A stretch of DNA of 64,000 nt from Lentinus brumalis (lineage: Eukaryota > Basidiomycota > Agaricomycetes > Polyporales > Polyporaceae), in contig MARA01000015.1 in assembly GCA_001792895.1 (NCBI GenBank), positions 682,001 to 746,000 of the forward strand, written 5' to 3'. Shown here piece by piece: positions 1-11,049 of the stretch. How positions within the stretch are numbered: position 1 is the stretch's first letter; each line of letters begins with the position of its first letter. The notes below the pieces were generated by a model that was given only the letters and a program-made list of their open reading frames with translations, was not told the origin of the DNA and made no database searches. A program made the translations under genes and the position numbers.

Positions 1-89
1 TCTTGCTTCTTGTGATGCGATTTATCTGACTTCGTGCCACTCTCACTACTTATCACCCATCCTACTGCTCGCTGCTCGACCTCATCGCT

Positions 90-2018
90 ATGATCATCGA
101 GGTGGACGATCGCGCAACGTCCGAGAACCCGCGCAAACGCGTCAAGCTCGAAGAGCCCGACCGCGACGAGAAGCCGTTCCAGGATCATCCGACGTTCTAC
201 ATCGAGGACGGCAATGTCATCCTGCGCACGGGCGGGACGCTCTTCTGCGTGCACAAGTCTCTCCTCTCGAAGCATTCCCCTGTCTTCAGGGAGCTGTTCC
301 AGCGGGACGCCGAACGCTTCCGCGGGCTGGCGCTCTATACGATGGAGGAGACACGGGAGGACCTGGAGGTGCTGCTGAACGTGATATACGATGGCTTGTG
401 AGTACTGGCATACTCTCCCGTTCCTCCCTTCTATATCTTGCGACGAGTGGCTCCATCTGCGGTCGGAGAAGACTTCAGTGCCACCCAAGTACGCACGCGG
501 TCGTTTGGGCTACCATCGCTTCGTGGGGATACAGGAGAGATCAGTCGGCTCCGCAGTAGTACGTGAAGCTTGAGTATTTGGCCCAGCAGTCCCGATGCAC
601 GATCCTCGGGAAGAGCATACAGTGGACTCGCTCATTAATGCATGAGTTGACGGCTGCCCAGATGGGTGCTCCCCACCGAGAATCCGGTGTGTACATGCAT
701 AGTCTTCGCGATGCAAAGGAAAAGGGGGTCCCGAAGTCTGGTGTAGTCGAACTCATCAGAGATAATCTGTCCTTGGATGGAACTTGGACGTCCGTCGGTC
801 GACGGCTCTCGCTATGCTTTTTCTCGCTGTTCGATCGCGCTGACACGCCATTGCTCGCGCAGGCATATCGATGTCAAAGACTTGACAGTAGAAACCTTCC
901 CCACCCTCGCCACCGTTCTCCGCATGGCATCAAAGTACAAGATCGAGCGACCGTGCCAGGCAATCGTCGCGCGCATCCGCCAACAGTGGCCTGCCAGCCT
1001 CGCCAACCACGATGCGCTAGTGGCACAGGTTCGAGCACCCGTGGCGCAACAGCTCGGCGCCGACGACAAGGGCAAAGCTCGGGACGCAGGACCTCTGAAC
1101 GCGAACATGAACGCCAACCCTCTTGCGGACATCAACGCGGCCGCGGCAGACTACTTTCGGCAGCAGGCAATGCGACCGAGTGCCAGTGGACCACAGCTCC
1201 CTGCCTCGTACGCTCGTGACGGACCCATCATGATCAACCCTTCGAGGCGGCGCATGGCTGTTCCCGCCCACATTCAACCCCTTGCTCCACCTCCGAACAT
1301 GGCGCAACCTGTGAATTATGGTGCTCACTTTCTCCCGATGGGAATGGGGCCTCCTCCTGCCGCCGCACAGGCTGAGCGGAACGACGCAGCGCAAGACCCG
1401 ATCCCCGGGCCGTCGAACGCCAAGCCTGCTGCCCCAGCTGTCGGTCCCGCCTTGGCTCAAGCCCCCGCTACCGCCGCCGCCGCCGCCCCTGCGCCTCCTG
1501 CAGAGAAGGAGGACCTCATCATCCACCCCGCGAGCGTCATCGCCGTCCTCCGCGAGTGCGGCTACAGCGACGCCGCGCTCTTCTTCCCGCTCTTCTACGC
1601 CCTCAGCCGCACGACGGCGCAGTTCGGCGGCGGCGCGCTCGGGTACCACCTCGCCCCGCTCTCCGCCGCGGACATGGAGCGCTTCATCGTCGGCATCGAG
1701 CGGCTGCGCGCGCGCCACACCGCGCTCGTCGTCTCCACGCCCTCGTTCGACTCCGTCCGCACCCCGGGCGGGTCGCTGCACTTCTGCCGGGAGGGCGCGC
1801 GCGAGCTGTGGACGGGCCTGGTGTACACGCTGCTCGTTACGAACGAGCAGCACGCGCACGAGCCGGTCGAGGAGTGGCAGGATATGGTGGCGAGCGTGAA
1901 TGTGCAGTATGGGCGGTACCAGGTCTGCGCCGAGTGCTGCAAGGCGGTTGTGGCGAAGATCCAGACGTACCGGGCTTCCTTGTGGGACTCACTCCCGCGG
2001 TTTTTCGAGTTGGCGTGA
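90..2018 (+). CDS. BTB/POZ domain protein, copy 1
   Basis: Two exons, 90-397 and 863-2018, joined across a 465-nt intron (donor GTGAGT, acceptor GCGCAG); predicted product 487 aa. Residues about 33-125 form a BTB/POZ domain, with the typical core LFCVHKSLLSKHSPVF and a downstream EDLEVLLNVIYDG. The N-terminus carries a basic NPRKRVKLEEP stretch that could be a nuclear localisation signal. The middle is low-complexity, rich in Ala and Pro. The C-terminal 180 residues are well preserved in the paralogue at 12964-14849, including a CAECCK cysteine cluster. BTB domains mediate protein-protein contacts, often in transcription regulators or ubiquitin ligase adaptors; which applies here cannot be told. 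The start is the first ATG of the exon and gives the same N-terminal motif as the paralogue. Confidence 0.88.
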
Positions 2019-2779
2019 CACCGGTACTTGAAGTTTGCTCGGAACTCTGAGTACTGCTGATAACTTTCTCTTGAATGAATCTGGAATGCTTCCATGTGTC
2101 TTGTATCGCGAGCTGTCTATCAACTTGGAATGCTTGTGTTCTATACCTACTGATGTCGGTGGGAAGTCAGGCGCCTATCTGTATCCTAGCTTGTTTCTTG
2201 CCGCCATGTCCCTCGCATGCTGCTCCTCCGCCTTGCTCGATTTTACATTGTTTACAGACGCACTAGGCCTTCTCAAGGGACCTTTTGGCTGCGTAGTTCT
2301 GTCAGAGTAGATTGCTGCACCCTTTCAGCAGTCACCTTCAAGCTCAAGGTGAGTCGTTCAGCATCGCGGAGCTTCATGTCGAGGTATGTCTAGGCATAGC
2401 TTCCGGGCACATCTCGAAGTCACTGACAACTTCCAGACCTTCAGAAGTACTGACAGCTCCACCTGAGAGTGTCTCGAAGCTATGTAGTCAGACTCGAATC
2501 TTCGAACCTCGGCGCTGCAGGCCTAGGGACTGCGGAGGGCTGTGCGCCGCTCCTCGTGGCACACCCAGAAAAACCACTCCATCGAGCTCCGAAAACAACA
2601 CAAGTGCCACGCCTTCGCGGCACACCCTCAAAATTGTCGGTCAGTGCCACGCCACTGCTTGTGCTAAATGAAGTCTTACGTGGCACAGGGCTTGTTTCTC
2701 GACCACCACCATCTCGTCGACGCGGTGGTCTTCAGACATCGAGCAAGTCCATCGTATTACTGACTGCTTTACGACCATC
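2019..2779. other. Intergenic, upstream of thaumatin-like gene
   Basis: No gene seen. Several short ORFs on both strands have no recognisable motif and no codon pattern like the neighbours. The last 230 bases hold the motif cluster listed separately. Confidence 0.6.
2556..2686. promoter_or_regulatory. Cluster of four GTGCCAC/GTGGCAC sites
   Basis: The heptamer GTGGCAC occurs at 2556-2562 and 2680-2686, and its reverse complement GTGCCAC at 2604-2610 and 2644-2650. Centre spacings are 48, 40 and 36 bp. The last site is 94 bp upstream of the thaumatin-like start codon. Four copies in 131 bp suggests a binding-site array for a regulator of that gene, but no known factor is assigned. Confidence 0.4.
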
Positions 2780-4387
2780 ATGACACTCATGACCGGAAGA
2801 GGCATTGGCGGGTTGTTGAGCCTGCTGCTTCTTGCGTATACTTCGGAAGGAGTCCAAGGACGGACGTTCACTGTTGTCAACGCCTGTCCATTCACGATAT
2901 GGTACGTCTTGCGAGCTCATCTCTCGTTCTTGTGGGAATGACTTCACTCAAATCCCTGCTCCATAGGCCCGCAGTACGTGCTACTGCTGCATACATTTGC
3001 AGCCCATGGCTAACCCGGGATACGTCTAGATGTACACTGACCTTGCCGCCGGAACTGCCGTTCCCGACTTCCCCACAGGGTAAGCAAACACACAATTACC
3101 TGTGACCGGTCTAATTGGACTATCTGTGCAGGTGGGAAGCGCCGCCGTGGACCTCTGTGACGATCGCTGTTCCGGATAATTGGAAGGCTGGTCGGATATG
3201 GGTGAGTTTGCGAAGACATCCGAGCAAGCAAAATCCGCGAACTAGCCGCTGACGTCGTACGTTTGCTTCAGGGGAGACGCGACTGCGACTTCACCATCAC
3301 CGCTGGTCCCACCTGTCTCGATGGCTGGTGTAACGGCGGGCTTCTATGTGACCCCACGACAGGGACTGTGCGTTTGTGCTTACCTCAGCTGCGTATTTTT
3401 GCCTGATGCTCAGCGATATCATGCAGGGCGTTCCTCCAGCAACGGTCGCGGAGTGGACACTCCAAGGCGATGGAAATCGCGACTTCTACGATGGTGAGTG
3501 CAATCTGCACCTCGACTATGCGGGAGAGGTGTTGATTCGCCTCGTCAGTGTCTCTTGTCGATGGATACAACCTTCCCATGGCTATCACCAACACAGCGAA
3601 CTGTCCAGTAGCAGATTGTCCTGTCGACCTCGGACCGAACTGTCCAGCACCAATTCAGGGGCCCTTCGACTCGACAGGCTACCCGGTGGGATGCAAGAGC
3701 GCGTGCTTTGCGAATCTCGACGGGAACCCGAGTGCGTACCGAAATACGCGATTGCGTCACGCTTCTCCTACTGAGACCGACGATCATGAACTGCCAGACG
3801 ATTCGCCGAACTGCTGTTCCGGCAGCTTCGGTACGGCCGCAGCATGTCCGCCATCAGGGGTCCAGTACTACGACTACTTCAGTGGGTGTGGGTTCTTTCA
3901 CCGGCGAAGTCGAAGCTCACCACGTGTGTACTGGATATGCAGAGGGCAACTGTCCGAATGCGTACGCGTATGCATTCGACGAGTCTAGTGGATCTGCGCT
4001 CTGGACGTGCGACTCTGGCCTCAATGCAGACTATACCCTCACGTTCTGCCCGTACGTGCTTGTCAAACGATCGTGTGTCCGGATGGCTCCAGCTCATACT
4101 TGCGCAGTCCTGGCCAGCCAGCGGCGAACGCCGCGTCCGCGTCCAACAGCTCAGGATCCGCAGTCACTTCTGCTCCTGCGGGCGTGTCGCCGGCCGCGGC
4201 AGGTTCGTTGTCGTCGACAAGTGCAAGCGGAGATGTAGCACCCACATCTCCAACAGACTCCGCGCCTGCATCGGCCTCTGGGAGCACAGGTGGCGCAACC
4301 GGTACATCGAACGGCGACGTACCGCGACAGCGTGGAAGTGCATGGTGGATTGGGGCGGCCGTGGCTGCGGCTGCGATGCGGTTGTGA
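2780..4387 (+). CDS. Thaumatin-like secreted protein, probably GPI-anchored
   Basis: Ten exons give 355 aa: 2780-2901, 2967-2973, 3030-3079, 3132-3201, 3272-3367, 3427-3493, 3549-3731, 3798-3881, 3943-4051, 4108-4387. Exon lengths sum to a multiple of three. Residues 1-27 are a signal peptide (SLLLLAYTSEGVQG). The mature part begins TFTVVNACPFTIWP, the thaumatin/PR-5 signature start. It continues with DCDFTITAGPTC, NLPMAITN, GCKSAC, NCPNAYAYAFD and TLTFCP, with many paired cysteines. A Ser/Ala/Thr-rich linker of about 80 residues and a hydrophobic tail (WWIGAAVAAAAM) follow, as in GPI-anchored fungal members. Family members bind or cut beta-1,3-glucan or have antifungal activity; a wall role is inferred. 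Exon 2 is only 7 nt, supplying W-P-A of the signature. The last intron could end at 4092 instead of 4107. Confidence 0.9.
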
Positions 4388-5060
4388 TGGCAGATGTGTC
4401 TTTGTAAGTTTTCTCTTTGCATTTGTATTCTACTGCACGCAGTCGACGGCTTGTATAGACTCCAGCTCGGAAGCCATGCCGTAACATTTGACTGGGAAAT
4501 CTGCGCCTAGCCGCATTTGGCTGTGCAACAGGCCGCATCCGCACATCGACTTGCCCTGCTCACTCGCCGCGACGATGCCCTGGCCGCATTGCTCCCCTTT
4601 AGACTCGGCAGATTACCGCATGATCCAAGCGCGCGGCGTCGAGCTGGGAAACCCGCGACGTCCTGTACTGAACGCCGCGCCAGCGGAGCGTTATAGCGCG
4701 AGAAGCCCGCCGTAAGATGTCGGCGCACGCATCGCCCTAACGCCTCGCCCCCAAGCCTCAGGGCCTCATGACCGCACCACACGCTTCTTCCACCCACACA
4801 GTGACTTGGATTGCAACCGATAAGCGGGCGGTAGACCCTCGATTGAGGCGCAGCGGGGAACATTGTGGTAGGTCATTCCACTTTGAGACACTTGGCCTGG
4901 AGTCATACCCACCGCCCGGCGCGCCCCCGACCCGCTTCGGATGTCCGACTCCCAGCCTCAAATCCTATAAAGGAGCGTTGCAAACCCGAGCAACTTCAGC
5001 ATACCGACATAGCTAACCCCTCCGACTTACCATCCCCAACACCACCCACTTGCGAACAAA
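4388..5060. other. Intergenic promoter region of the AAA+ gene
   Basis: No gene seen between the thaumatin-like stop and the AAA+ start. The 3' end carries a TATA box and a pyrimidine-rich leader typical of fungal promoters. Confidence 0.6.
4966..4971 (+). promoter_or_regulatory. TATA box of AAA+ gene
   Basis: TATAAA, 90 bp upstream of the ATG at 5061. It is followed by a CA- and CT-rich leader that fits a transcription start and short 5' UTR. Confidence 0.5.
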
Positions 5061-7819
5061 ATGCGTCGTTTCTTGTCCCGTCGCAGCACGGGCCGTCGGT
5101 CCGAGGATCCACACATGTCCGAGAAGACTCCGTCCTGGCAGCCGCAGGGCGGGCCGTCGGCCTTTATGTCTCCTCCCCAGGTCTTCAACCGCCGCGGGCA
5201 ACTGGTCGTTCACGAGGACGGGCCCGAGGACGACGACAACTCCACCGCAGCGCTCGTCGCGCCCTCTGCACCGCCTCCGCCTCCGAACCTGAAGGTGAAG
5301 CGCGTTGACTACTTCTACAGCTCGTGGTCGAAGGCGTGGAAGTACCGCAACACAACGTCGAAGGTCAAGGCGGACGTGCTGCAGATCATCGGCAACGGGG
5401 ACACGAACGGCGTCGACCCGTGGCAGACGTACTGCTTCGTCGTCGTGCGCAAGCTTCCGCAGCCTGTCGACGGGGAGCAGGGAGAGCCGACGTTCCAGGT
5501 CGTCGTGAAGAGCCCATATCTCCTCATCGCGCTCAAGGACGTCATACGGAAGGTCCAGGGCATCTCGTGGACCGCCGAACCCTTGGAGGTGCGCTCCAGA
5601 GTCAGCTGAGACGATCGTGAAGACGCTGACGCTGTTTCTGTAGCTGGACCCGTACCTGCTTCTCGCCTTCCTTCCCCAGTTCGACAGGTACCTCGAGGAT
5701 CTCCGGGCGAAGCGTGATCTCACCGCGGAGGAATCCCATGTGATCCAGTCCGTCACCGTTCTGGTCGACTACCTCCGGAAGGACTACAGCGCGACGCTCT
5801 CGAAGGTCGCGAACCTCACAGCCCACGGAGAGATCACATTCGACACCCTCTTCGCGGTCTTCGTCCCGCGCACCACCGTCATCACCGAATGCCCCATCAC
5901 AGGCGAGCCTCGTGCATTCCAGCTCGTCTCCGCGACCAAGATCCAGACGCTCTCTGGGGGCGTGTACGACCTGATCTGCGAGAGCGTCGACGCCGTCGAC
6001 GAGACCGACACGTCCGGGTCGATGGGAGCCTACGGCGCGGGCACCTTCAACCCGGCCCAGGCTGTGTACGCACCCTCGCCCTACATGCCGCCGCCTCCGC
6101 TGCCGGGAGCCATGGACGCGGGCATCAAGCAGGCGAGCGGGAAGACGTACGGGAGGGTCCAGAGCAGGATGTTCCTTCCGCACTTCAAAGGCACTGTCAA
6201 GATCAACTCGCTCGACGTCTACCCCATAGATTACCACCCCAATGCTGGACAGCTCGAGATGTCGCTCGTAGCGCGCGGGAAGAAGTGGGTGTCCTTGCGG
6301 GGCGTGCACCATATGCAGTATTCGGGGCAGGCGACGTTCACGTTCGCTGCCATTGGAGGGTGTAAGAGGAGCATCAACTATAACGTGAGTCTGTTGTGCG
6401 CTGCTCTGGTATACCCACCGGACTGACTGTTTGGTCGTTTGTATGCAGGTCAAGTCTCGTGTCATGATTGACAGAGGTACGTAGGACTGATTGATGCTTC
6501 GGTGCGGGGTAGCTGAGGTCGGCCGTCATCCACAGGGAGCTTCCGTCGCCTGAACCCAAATTATGAAATGCCGGTCGTGAAGTCCGACATGCCCGCATTT
6601 TACCCTTCGGGCCTGATCAGTACGGGAACTATCCCCCAACGCCTCCGCCGGTGCCATACAACCCAAGTAAGTCATGACCGTGCTTGCATACGGCAGCGCG
6701 ACGGGTCTAACGCGTCTCCGCAGACAGCGCAGTGCCTACGTTCCAGGCCCGGTCGAGGCTACCGCGCCAGAGCGCCGAGTTGACCGAGGACGAGCTAATG
6801 CTCACCTCCCCGATCATCTACGGATTCAGCTTGTCGGACAAGACGTGGTGTATGTTCTTCTTCTCCACCTGCGTGGTATGCGAAGGCTGTGCGGCTGACA
6901 TGACTGACGTAGTGGAGTTCAACATTGAGCTCGTCCAGCCGATCACCTGGAATCTCGAGGCCTTCGGGAACCTCGTGCTCCCGGAAGAGCGGAAGGTCCT
7001 CATGCAGACGCTCGTCGAAGCGCACGACGCGGAAACCGGGTTCGACGACTTCATCGAGGGCAAGGGCCACGGGCTCGTTATCAACCTCTTTGGCCCGCCT
7101 GGTGTGGGCAAGACGCTGTCGGCGGAAGCGACGAGCGAGCATGTCAAGAGGCCGCTGTACGTAGTGGGCGGAGGCGACTTGGGCACGTCCGCTTCGGACC
7201 TCGATGCAGCTCTCAATCGCGTGTTCGACATTGCGACGAGCTGGAAGGCGATTGTCCTCATCGACGAGGTGAGCAGCCAGGGACTGAGTAATTGTTTCGC
7301 GCTGAGTAGACCTTCCGTCGCACAGGCCGACGTCTTCTTGGAGCAGCGATCTCTGCATGACATGGAGCGCAATGCCATGGTCGCTGTATTGTACGTCTCT
7401 CCGGCGCCGCCTTCTTCCATGGCAGAGGACTTACTCTTGCGCGTTACAGCCTCCGTCACGTCGAGTACTACCGCGGCATCCTCTTCCTGACCACGAACCG
7501 CGTACAGGCCTTCGACGAGGCCTTCCTCTCGCGTATCCACGTGGCCCTCCACTTCCACGAGCTCACACAGGACGCGCGCAGGCAGGTCTGGACAGCGTTC
7601 CTCAAGAAGGTCGGCGTCGAGGCGTCCGTGTTCGGCCCGCACCTCATCGAGAAGCTCGCGGAGCGCGAGGTGAACGGACGGCAGATCAAGAACGCGGTGC
7701 GGACGGCGAGCTCGCTCGCGATGAGCAGGGGCGTGCCGCTCAGCTACAAGCATCTTGCGGATACGATGGACGCGATGCAGGAGTTCACGGCCGAGTTCGC
7801 TGCCATTGGGAGGAAGTGA
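5061..7819 (+). CDS. AAA+ ATPase with fungal N-terminal domain (DUF7025-like)
   Basis: Eight exons: 5061-5588, 5644-6384, 6449-6476, 6536-6666, 6724-6849, 6913-7268, 7326-7390, 7450-7819; about 781 aa. Residues about 75-430 match the domain that precedes the AAA+ module in a large fungal family (FKGTVKINSLDVYPIDYHP, GVHHMQYSGQA, SRVMIDRGSFRRLNPNY). The AAA+ core follows: Walker A GPPGVGKT near residue 578, Walker B VLIDEADVFL near 632, sensor 1 LFLTTNR, a possible arginine-finger segment LSRIH, and the lid VNGRQIKNAVR. Exon 4 is one base short of the frame: it reads FYPSG, then the next frame reads PDQYGNYPPTPPP. Either one G is missing in the GGG at 6609-6611 or 6577-6620 is a 44-nt intron. 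Cellular role unknown; ATP-driven remodelling is inferred. Confidence 0.88.
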
Positions 7820-8033
7820 AGCGGGAGGAATCGCATACCGTATGATGTAATTTATTGCTGTACTTGTACTAGGATTCTACTTGTAACTGTACTGTACATT
7901 CTTTACGTTGCTCGAACACACTGTGTCTATGCTTACAATTGCGAGAGCGTGAGCGACGACGGACGGGTGAGTGTACCGAGTGCAGTGCTTGTGAGCGTGA
8001 TGGACATCGGCAGCGACTCGGAATCGTCGCCGT

Positions 8034-8663
8034 TCAGTACACATATGGTATGAGCTTATACGGGGTCCTCCTAGCCCACTCCTCCCACTCCGCGCCGAAC
8101 TTCTTCCTCATCACTTCTTCCTCCCCTTTCATCCGTCTCACAGTGGCAACATGGACAGCATTGATCACCAAGAGCCACAAGCTCATAAGGAGGGCTGTCC
8201 ACCACGTCTCCAAGATCCCGCTTTCCCAGAGGTATGACCCCGGCAAGACGAGCACGAGCATCAAGCCGGTGTGGGCGAGGTGGAACCCAATGTACGCGGG
8301 ATGCCGGACGATAGCGTAGGGGCCGGTGGTGACGAGCCGGTGGTCCTTGAAGACCGCAAGCTCGGACGTGAAGAACTTCCCGAGTGTGACGTAGCATATC
8401 TTGCCAATTGTTGCGCCTACTGCGAGCATCGCTACACCCGCAATGAAGGTGGGTCTGATTGAGAGCCTCTCTACGGAGCTCGGGTCGTTGAAGAGTGCGG
8501 CGAGGATGCGGTCGGAGAGGGAGGAGGGAAACGCGCGGGCGAGCACGGCGACGCATTCGGCAGCATGCAAAGGATATACGATAAACTGAATAGAAGATAC
8601 GTGAGCGACAAAGTTGGCAAACACATGGGGACAGAGCAGTATAAGACCCACCTTGCTGACCAT
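8034..8663 (-). CDS. Isoprenylcysteine O-methyltransferase-like protein (ICMT-A)
   Basis: The main exon encodes about 209 aa of an ICMT-family integral membrane methyltransferase. Visible motifs are LVTTGPYAIVRHPAYIGFHL, the cofactor-binding core of the family, and the C-terminal EEEVMRKKFGAEWEEWARRTPYKLIP. Several hydrophobic segments precede and follow the core. Family members methylate prenylated cysteines, or similar small targets, using S-adenosylmethionine at the ER membrane. A likely upstream exon lies at 8652-8830: the frame starting at 8830 reads LKLPAFAIMLAS, a TAA at 8774-8776, then SKPPNPGPAKD, which matches the usual N-terminus. Its donor GTGGGT (8651) and the acceptor before 8585 do not agree in phase. 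The copy may therefore be decayed at the 5' end, or translation may begin at 8663. Two relatives lie at 47256 and 55554. Confidence 0.72.
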   Translation of the reverse strand: MVSKVGLILLCPHVFANFVAHVSSIQFIVYPLHAAECVAVLARAFPSSLSDRILAALFNDPSSVERLSIRPTFIAGVAMLAVGATIGKICYVTLGKFFTSELAVFKDHRLVTTGPYAIVRHPAYIGFHLAHTGLMLVLVLPGSYLWESGILETWWTALLMSLWLLVINAVHVATVRRMKGEEEVMRKKFGAEWEEWARRTPYKLIPYVY

Positions 8664-8830
8664 TTATATATTGATGTGCCCATGATGGCGGCCATAAGGT
8701 CTGCGCTGCGGTATTTGCCTCGGACAGCGATATCCTTGGCTGGACCGGGATTAGGGGGTTTGGATGCAACGAGTTAGGAGGCAAGCATTATGGCGAAAGC
8801 GGGAAGTTTGAGGATATAGCTCAAGTCCAT

Positions 8831-9364
8831 CGGATGTAAAGAGAGCGGGTGCATTGTGACAACCTCAGACTGAGGTGCCGATTGTCGTGTGAGGCTTTGT
8901 ATGGCGCAGAGAACAAATGAACGCAGTAGTCCAAGCTGGAGTACACGTTGTCAACGCTTCGCTGAAGGCTGAAAGCAAGCAATCCCGGAGGGTGGACGGG
9001 ACATGTGCCGCCGGTTACGCAGAGGAATGCAGCAACCCTGGCAGGGACAGCAGCCGTTGTTCAGCGCAAGAAACGCCCCCGGGCTCAAAGGCCGGTACCA
9101 GGGATCTATTGGCAGCTCTGTGGGTGTTCGATTTGGCTTTGAGCGCACCGCCCGACCATGATCATGACGAGCGGCGGGACTCCACAGTCAAGCCGTAGAA
9201 TGTGAAGGTGACCCAGCCCTCGCGATCCTGCTGTTGACGAGGGTCAAAAAGTGCCAGAGCGATCCCAAAGCACGCCGGTCAATACTATACCCAGCTGACT
9301 AGTACGAGACCAGAACTCCAGTATATCCAGGTGAAGGGAGACAAAATTTTGACGCAACATCTGA
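8831..9364. other. Intergenic, no gene seen
   Basis: No motif-bearing ORF on either strand between the ICMT-like gene and the tRNA. The short ORFs present have no recognisable composition. Confidence 0.5.
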
Positions 9365-9435
9365 TGCATTAAGGGGGAATCGAACCCCCGGCGGGTCGAT
9401 GGCAACGACCCAGGTTACCACTACCCCATTAATGC
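9365..9435 (-). tRNA. tRNA-Gly (GCC)
   Basis: Read on the minus strand, a full cloverleaf folds. The acceptor stem is GCATTAA/TTAATGC. A GGGTAGTGGTAACC D-arm follows. The anticodon stem GGTCG/CGACC closes the seven-base loop TTGCCAT with anticodon GCC. The T-arm is GGGGG-TTCGATT-CCCCC, and the discriminator base is A. No intron is present and CCA is not encoded, as expected in a eukaryote. The internal A and B boxes are intact, so the gene is probably active. Confidence 0.96.
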
Positions 9436-9757
9436 ATATTAGAGTTACCCTCAGTAACATTGCAAAGGTCCCCCACTTAAAGTTCGGGACCCAAGTTCTC
9501 TCCGTCGAAACACACGGTCTTACCTCCTGGTACATACAACAACAACTCCCCAGATATACTGGATGTACCCTCCACCGACAAAGCATGTCATCGGCGAGGA
9601 GACAACACAATGCAATAAATTAAATATCGTGCACAAGCACCCTTGACATGTAATATCGTACAGCTAGCTCAAACGGTTGAGCCTCGACTACTCGTGTATT
9701 GGCTGAGCACGAGAATTGCTGCGCCACCGTCTCCGCAGAGGGCGAAAATAGTGCGAT

Positions 9758-10314
9758 TCACTCGGCACCTCCGTCCAGGGAGAGATCCAACGCCCGTTCG
9801 ACATGCTCTGCACTGAGTTGCTCTTTGAGACCTTGCGCAATATATCGGGCCAGCTGGCAGATATTCCTGATCTGGCGGCCATTGAGGTCCTTCTCAGCAT
9901 GCAGCTTCGCTAGTGCCGGAATCCGATCTACGGGCATGCCTGCCTTCTTCAGGAATGCACGCCAGAGGGTAGTAGGTACTCTTGGTCGGTCCGGTGAGAG
10001 GACCGAAGGTCAGTTTGAGGTGCATCATGAAAGCATGGCTTCGTCGAAGGTCTCCAGACGATTCGTCGTGAGGAAGACGATGCCGCTGTAAGTCTCAAGT
10101 TGCGTGAGGCTTCCCACTCGCAGTATCAGTACGGGTTGGTCCTTCAATTATAATACCAATACTCACAAAGCCGACACCAGCGCGTTTCGTTCGAGATCAT
10201 GCGCTGCACGTCTTTCAAGAAAGACATCCGCCTGTAGCACTGTGGTCAACGCGGTGGACCTCTGAGCTGGAGCAGACCCACCTCGTCAATCAGCAGAATA
10301 GCACGCCATTGATA
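9758..10314 (-). pseudogene. 5'-truncated AAA+ ATPase relic
   Basis: Minus-strand fragments match the C-terminal half of the AAA+ family seen at 5061-7819. In order they are AILLIDE, then ADVFLERRAAHDLERNALVS, then GIVFLTTNRLETFDEAMLS followed by a TGA, then MHLKLTFGPLT, and in another frame VWRAFLKKAGMPVDRIP, DLNGRQIRNICQLARYIAQG, ending at a stop at 9758. Introns at the equivalent places are still visible. Walker A and everything upstream are missing: similarity stops abruptly near 10314. The in-frame stop, the frame change and the truncation make this a pseudogene. Confidence 0.85.
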
Positions 10315-11049
10315 GACCTAAACATTCGGTGCGTGCGTCGGTCCGAAGGTGCGAGGTCGTCTGGGCGTACACCCGGGGAGTCGAGAAGGATGGAAAGGAG
10401 AAGAGGAGGAGTGAGAGGAAGAGTGAGGTGGAAGGTCGAGTAGCGTAGTCTTGTGGGTAGAGTAGAAGTCGAATTGAACGCGTTTGAATGCGTCCTAGAG
10501 TTGAACGCTAGAGCGGGCGAGGTGGAGAGTCGATAACGCGGTGATAGACGTCGAGACGAGGGCGAGGAGACGAGCGATGAACGTCGAAGACTCGAAAAAC
10601 GAGAGTGGTTCGAGGTCGAGCTTTTAGTCGCGCGGGCTAGAAAGGGAAACCAAAACTTGTTATTCACGTCGCTAGCGATCCTTATATACTTAGCTACGTG
10701 CTTGGCTGACGTATGTTCTTAAAAACTGCAGTTGCAAGGGGGAGGAGGACGAGAGAAAAGAGCTGGAACACGGTAAAACATAACTACGGTAAGAGCGCTA
10801 ACTAGCAAGTCTAAGCGAGACGCGATCACGAGGGCGCGTAAAGGAGAGTGGTGCAAAGACCGAATTGTTTACGAACCCTACCGTACGTAGATACCGTATG
10901 TTTTGTATAGTACGTGTCCTGGATGCCTATAGTAGGTGTAGAAATTGATTTGAAGGGGATACGAGGAGAGGGACAGGGGAGATGGCGGTCTCGAGTTATG
11001 GCCTACAGTGTGTCGCCCATAGGTCTATCACTGTGAGTTGTGTAGTCAG
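10315..11049. other. Purine-rich block of unusual composition, possible transposon remnant
   Basis: About 650 bases beginning exactly where the AAA+ relic breaks off. The plus strand is strongly purine-biased, with repeated GAGGAG, GTCGAG and GAGCG-like words. It contains CTAG and CGTA steps and a TATATAC-like sequence near 10682. Nothing like it occurs elsewhere in the window. No protein motif, no terminal inverted repeat and no target-site duplication could be confirmed. An LTR or another non-coding part of a mobile element is the best guess. Confidence 0.35.

Noticed and set aside
5013..5756. 247-aa minus-strand ORF over the AAA+ gene
   Set aside because: Antisense of a conserved exon, and it crosses the promoter.
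9660..9725. tRNA-like A-box text (TAGCTCAAACGGTTGAGC)
   Set aside because: No T-arm, no acceptor stem and no anticodon stem can be paired with it.
10290..10667. 125-aa Ser/Arg-rich minus-strand ORF
   Set aside because: Product of the purine-rich block's composition; no transposase, integrase or gag motif.
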